Source: Hormiphora californensis
Taxonomy: Eukaryota; Ctenophora; Tentaculata; Cydippida; Pleurobrachiidae
Assembly: GCA_020137815.1 (NCBI GenBank)
Contig: CM035356.1
Span: forward strand, 8,178,711 to 8,238,710
DNA: 60,000 nt
Direction: 5' to 3'
The first letter of the stretch is position 1. Every line of letters begins with the position of its first letter. Of the stretch, positions 57,390-60,000 are shown in pieces. The translations under genes were made by a program, and so were the position numbers. The notes below the pieces were generated by a model, which had not been told where the DNA came from, ran no database searches, and was given only the letters and a program-made list of their open reading frames with translations.

Positions 57390-60000
57390 ATGATGACATC
57401 GATAACTGTAATTGTGTTGAGCTTCGCTACCTTCGTTTCCTTATCAGGTAAAAACTAAAAACTCTCCAGCTTTTGATGTAAACGATTTGTACTCGACTTG
57501 ATTTTATAAATTTTATTGTTTCAATTTTCCAATTATACCCCTCCATTATATTTCAGATGCCTTCTGTGAGCCCATCCCCGCTTGTGGTATCGAGGTCATG
57601 TGTGAGTGTGCGGAGGAAGGGCCCCTTTTCACCAGCTGTAGCGACAATCCGATTTCATTCACTTGTAAGTAACAACTACTGAAGTACTACCGTGTGCGGC
57701 AAAAAAAAGGCCCCCCCCCCCCCTAGACCACCATAGTTGCCGATGTGGTGGAGAGCTGTAACTTGGCAGGGTTGCTCCACTATGTCTATCTTGATCCTGA
57801 CAGAAAAATCAGAGCTCTAGCTCAAAATTCATTTTCATGAACGGAATGAACTTCTCCGTTCCTTCGATATGAGACCCCCTCATCATTCAGAATCTTTTGC
57901 CCGTCTTTGGCTAACGATTATCTTTGTAATGAGACCAATTTGAGCATAATCTGATTACCAGGAGAGACACAGTGGAGGGTTTTCCGACCGTCACTCCTGA
58001 CATGTGATCCAGGCCCGGTCACGTGGTGAAAAGTGGGTTTGGGGTGCTGTTAACATGTCTCAATAACGGATTATTGCTCTCATATCCCTTGAATATCCCT
58101 CCACAATGCTCTCAAGTCACTTTGTGATGCTGATTGATTGGGTTCATGTCACCAGTTCTTGTCAAAGTTCTCAAGCGGCCCGTGATACGAGATCATTTCA
58201 TCAAGGAGGGGCCATCTTGTGTCACTAATCAGCCTATCATCTCACATTACACTAGCCAAGGGATCTGGGGTATTTAAATCTTCAAATGTTCATCAAAATC
58301 ATTCCCAATCGTTACTTGCAATGCATTTTACACCCGAACAGAGGAACTTCATCTGGCTCAAGAAGGAAACCAACACCCTCTACCCCACCATCGAACAGGA
58401 GTTCTTTATCAAGTTTGGCCGCCTTCTTGAGCCAGATGAAGTTCCTCTGTTCGGGTGTAAAATGCATTGCAAGTAACGATTGGGAATGATTTTGATGAAC
58501 ATTTGAAGATTTAAATACCCCAGATCCCTTGGCTAGTGTAATGTGAGATGATAGGCTGATTAGTGACACAAGATGGCCCCTCCTTGATGAAATGATCTCG
58601 TATCACGGGCCGCTTGAGAACTTTGACAAGAACTGGTGACATGAACCCAATCAATCAGCATCACAAAGTGACTTGAGAGCATTGTGGAGGGATATTCAAG
58701 GGATATGAGAGCAATAATCCGTTATTGAGACATGTTAACAGCACCCCAAACCCACTTTTCACCACGTGACCGGGCCTGGATCACATGTCAGGAGTGACGG
58801 TCGGAAAACCCTCCACTGTGTCTCTCCTGGTACAGTCGGACCCCGATTTACCGGGATGCTCAGGGGAAAGAGTTTTGCCCGGTAAATCGGGGTGCCCGGT
58901 ATATCGGGGTCAAATATCGTTATTTTCCCATATCGGGGGAAGTTTATCTTCCCGGTAAATCGGGGTTCCGTTAAATCGGGGGCCGTTAAATCGGGGTCCG
59001 ACTGTAATCAGATTATGCTCAAATTGGTCTCATTACAAAGATAATCGTTAGCCAAAGACGGGCAAAAAATTCTGAATGATGAGGGGGTCTCATATCGAAG
59101 GAACGGAGAAGTTCATTCCGTTCATGAAAATGAATTTTGAGCTAGAGCTCTGATTTTTCTGTCAGGATCAAGATAGACATAGTGGAGCAACCCTGCCAAG
59201 TTACAGCTCTCCACCACATCGGCAACTATGGTGGTCTAGGGGGGGGGGGGCCTTTTTTTTGCCGCACACGGTATAAGTCGTTGTTGTCGAGTCCTGTCAG
59301 GGCATTGGTTCGACAGCTCGAGTCTCGAACAAAAGAAAGACTAGAACAAAACTTGATCTCATAAAACTCTTTTTAAGCATACGGAGGGTACCCCATTGGT
59401 CTGGAGCGGGGTAACTCTGTGGAGAATTACCGAAGGAAACGAAGCAGCGACGAAGGTAAAACTATACTTTGGATCCAGTATTATAATTTGTTGAAATTGG
59501 AAAGATAGTGTTTCACTGATTCAATAAGTTGACTGTCTCATATTGTCCAATGTTTTACTAAATCAATTAATTTCATTAAAATAACAATGTATTTATCCAG
59601 AAGAAGAGGAGGAAGAGATGCCAAAAGACATGGAAGGGTGTGTGTTGAGAAATGTCATTGTTCCAGGAAATCACCGGGGCATCCAGGCCAACTTCCCCGG
59701 TCATCTTACTGCCATTCTCAAGGTTTTCCAGAGCGTCGTCAATAACCGAGGTAACAAGATAAACAGCGATCGGAATAACAATTAATTGACGGAAGCTTTC
59801 GAGAACACTGCGTTTCATTGGCAAACGCTGCTGGCCCCCGATGTTCTGCGCCACGTGCAGCACGGGATAAGGCAGCGCTTTTCGTTTCACGTCTCCGTTA
59901 CAATGCAATTCGTGGCAAAAACCTAGACCAAAGCTCTACAAAATTGAATTTAACTTGATAGCATCTCTTTACACAGGTCGATGTATGCTGGATATAGAGG
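57390..60000 (+). CDS. Unrecognised secreted Cys-rich protein, 5' part (runs off the window)
   Basis: Exons 57390-57447, 57557-57664, 59378-59455, 59601-59750 and 59977 onward, all joined in phase 1. The start MMTSITVIVLSFATFVSLS is a signal peptide. Exon 2 has five spaced Cys (AFCEPIPACGIEVMCECAEE...). Exon 3 carries a furin-like dibasic site (YRRKRSSDE). Exon 4 starts with an acidic run (EEEEEE) and continues GCVLRNVIVPGNHRGIQANF and LTAILKVFQSVVNNR. A prepro-peptide layout is suggested; no family is recognised. The exon 3 acceptor is a weak AAG (59377). Intron 2 contains the 1.6-kb foldback. Confidence 0.55.
58321..58476 (+). pseudogene. Helix-turn-helix fragment of a transposase-like protein
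   Basis: Reads MHFTPEQRNFIWLKKETNTL then YPTIEQEFFIKFGR before running into the mirrored arm. FTPEQR-x-FI ... I-Q-x-F-F-x-K-F matches the N-terminal helix-turn-helix found in several invertebrate transposase-related proteins (DUF4817-like). Only about 35 residues are real; the rest is the complementary arm, so no function remains. Confidence 0.5.
58833..59004. mobile_element. pogo/Tigger-like MITE nested in the right arm
   Basis: CAGTCGGACCCCGATTTACC ... GGGGTCCGACTG with TA on both sides (58831-58832 and 59005-59006). The intact left arm has the unoccupied site (CTGATTACCAGG at about 57950), which proves the borders. Confidence 0.93.

Larger units (their letters stand above)
57690..59271. 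mobile_element. Foldback element with TA target site, in intron 2 of the last gene
   Basis: TA at 57688-57689 and 59272-59273 flanks CCGTGTGCGGCAAAAAAAAG ... CTTTTTTTTGCCGCACACGG. Arms are about 670 bp and nearly perfect; the right arm is enlarged by a 172-bp MITE. The loop and adjacent arm (58321-58430) encode a transposase-like N-terminus. Confidence 0.88.

Overview
The window is eukaryotic and almost certainly from an animal: coding sequence is broken into many short exons with GT...AG introns, and three genes belong to animal-type families: a FOXRED2-like ER flavoprotein, a glypican, and a rhodopsin-like or cAMP-receptor-like GPCR. Short introns, abundant transposable elements and novel secreted genes would fit an early-branching or simple invertebrate. 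The sequence alone does not fix the phylum.

Layout. (1) 162-9040, plus strand: an 11-exon Myb/SANT-like (trihelix) regulator with low-complexity linkers and a C-terminal charged helix. (2) 9909-22269, plus strand: a 16-exon FOXRED2-like protein; its 5-kb intron 5 holds a retroelement remnant between 199-bp direct repeats and a palindromic element carrying two hammerhead-ribozyme-like cores. (3) 22573-29312, minus strand: a glypican (5' end unresolved), convergent with gene 2. An intronless GPCR (23916-24773, plus strand) is nested in one of its introns and a 5'-truncated LINE in another. (4) 34318-39907, plus strand: an unrecognised secreted, probably GPI-anchored protein with a DNGKGGSN repeat and a collagen-like segment. 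A 1-kb hAT-like foldback element splits one of its exons. (5) 39908-57389: no host gene recognised; this is a graveyard of structured mobile DNA. It holds a 3.3-kb duplication with two inverted-repeat elements built from TATAGACGCA-like units, an element with TGTTACAWAG arrays, a 5.15-kb LTR element without coding capacity, and multi-hairpin MITEs. (6) 57390 to the window end, plus strand: the 5' part of a second unrecognised secreted protein, with a 1.6-kb foldback element in its second intron.

The main theme is the number of perfect or near-perfect palindromic (foldback) elements. Most have recognisable target duplications (TA, TTAA, 8, 9 or 16 bp), and three insertions can be compared with a reconstructable empty site. 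A second theme is tandem multiplication of the 3' splice-site region (branch point, pyrimidine tract, AG) in several introns. The host genes do not form an obvious pathway, apart from sharing the secretory route (FOXRED2-like, glypican, and the two secreted proteins). All exon models were made by hand from splice signals, phase consistency and family similarity, so single junctions may be wrong.
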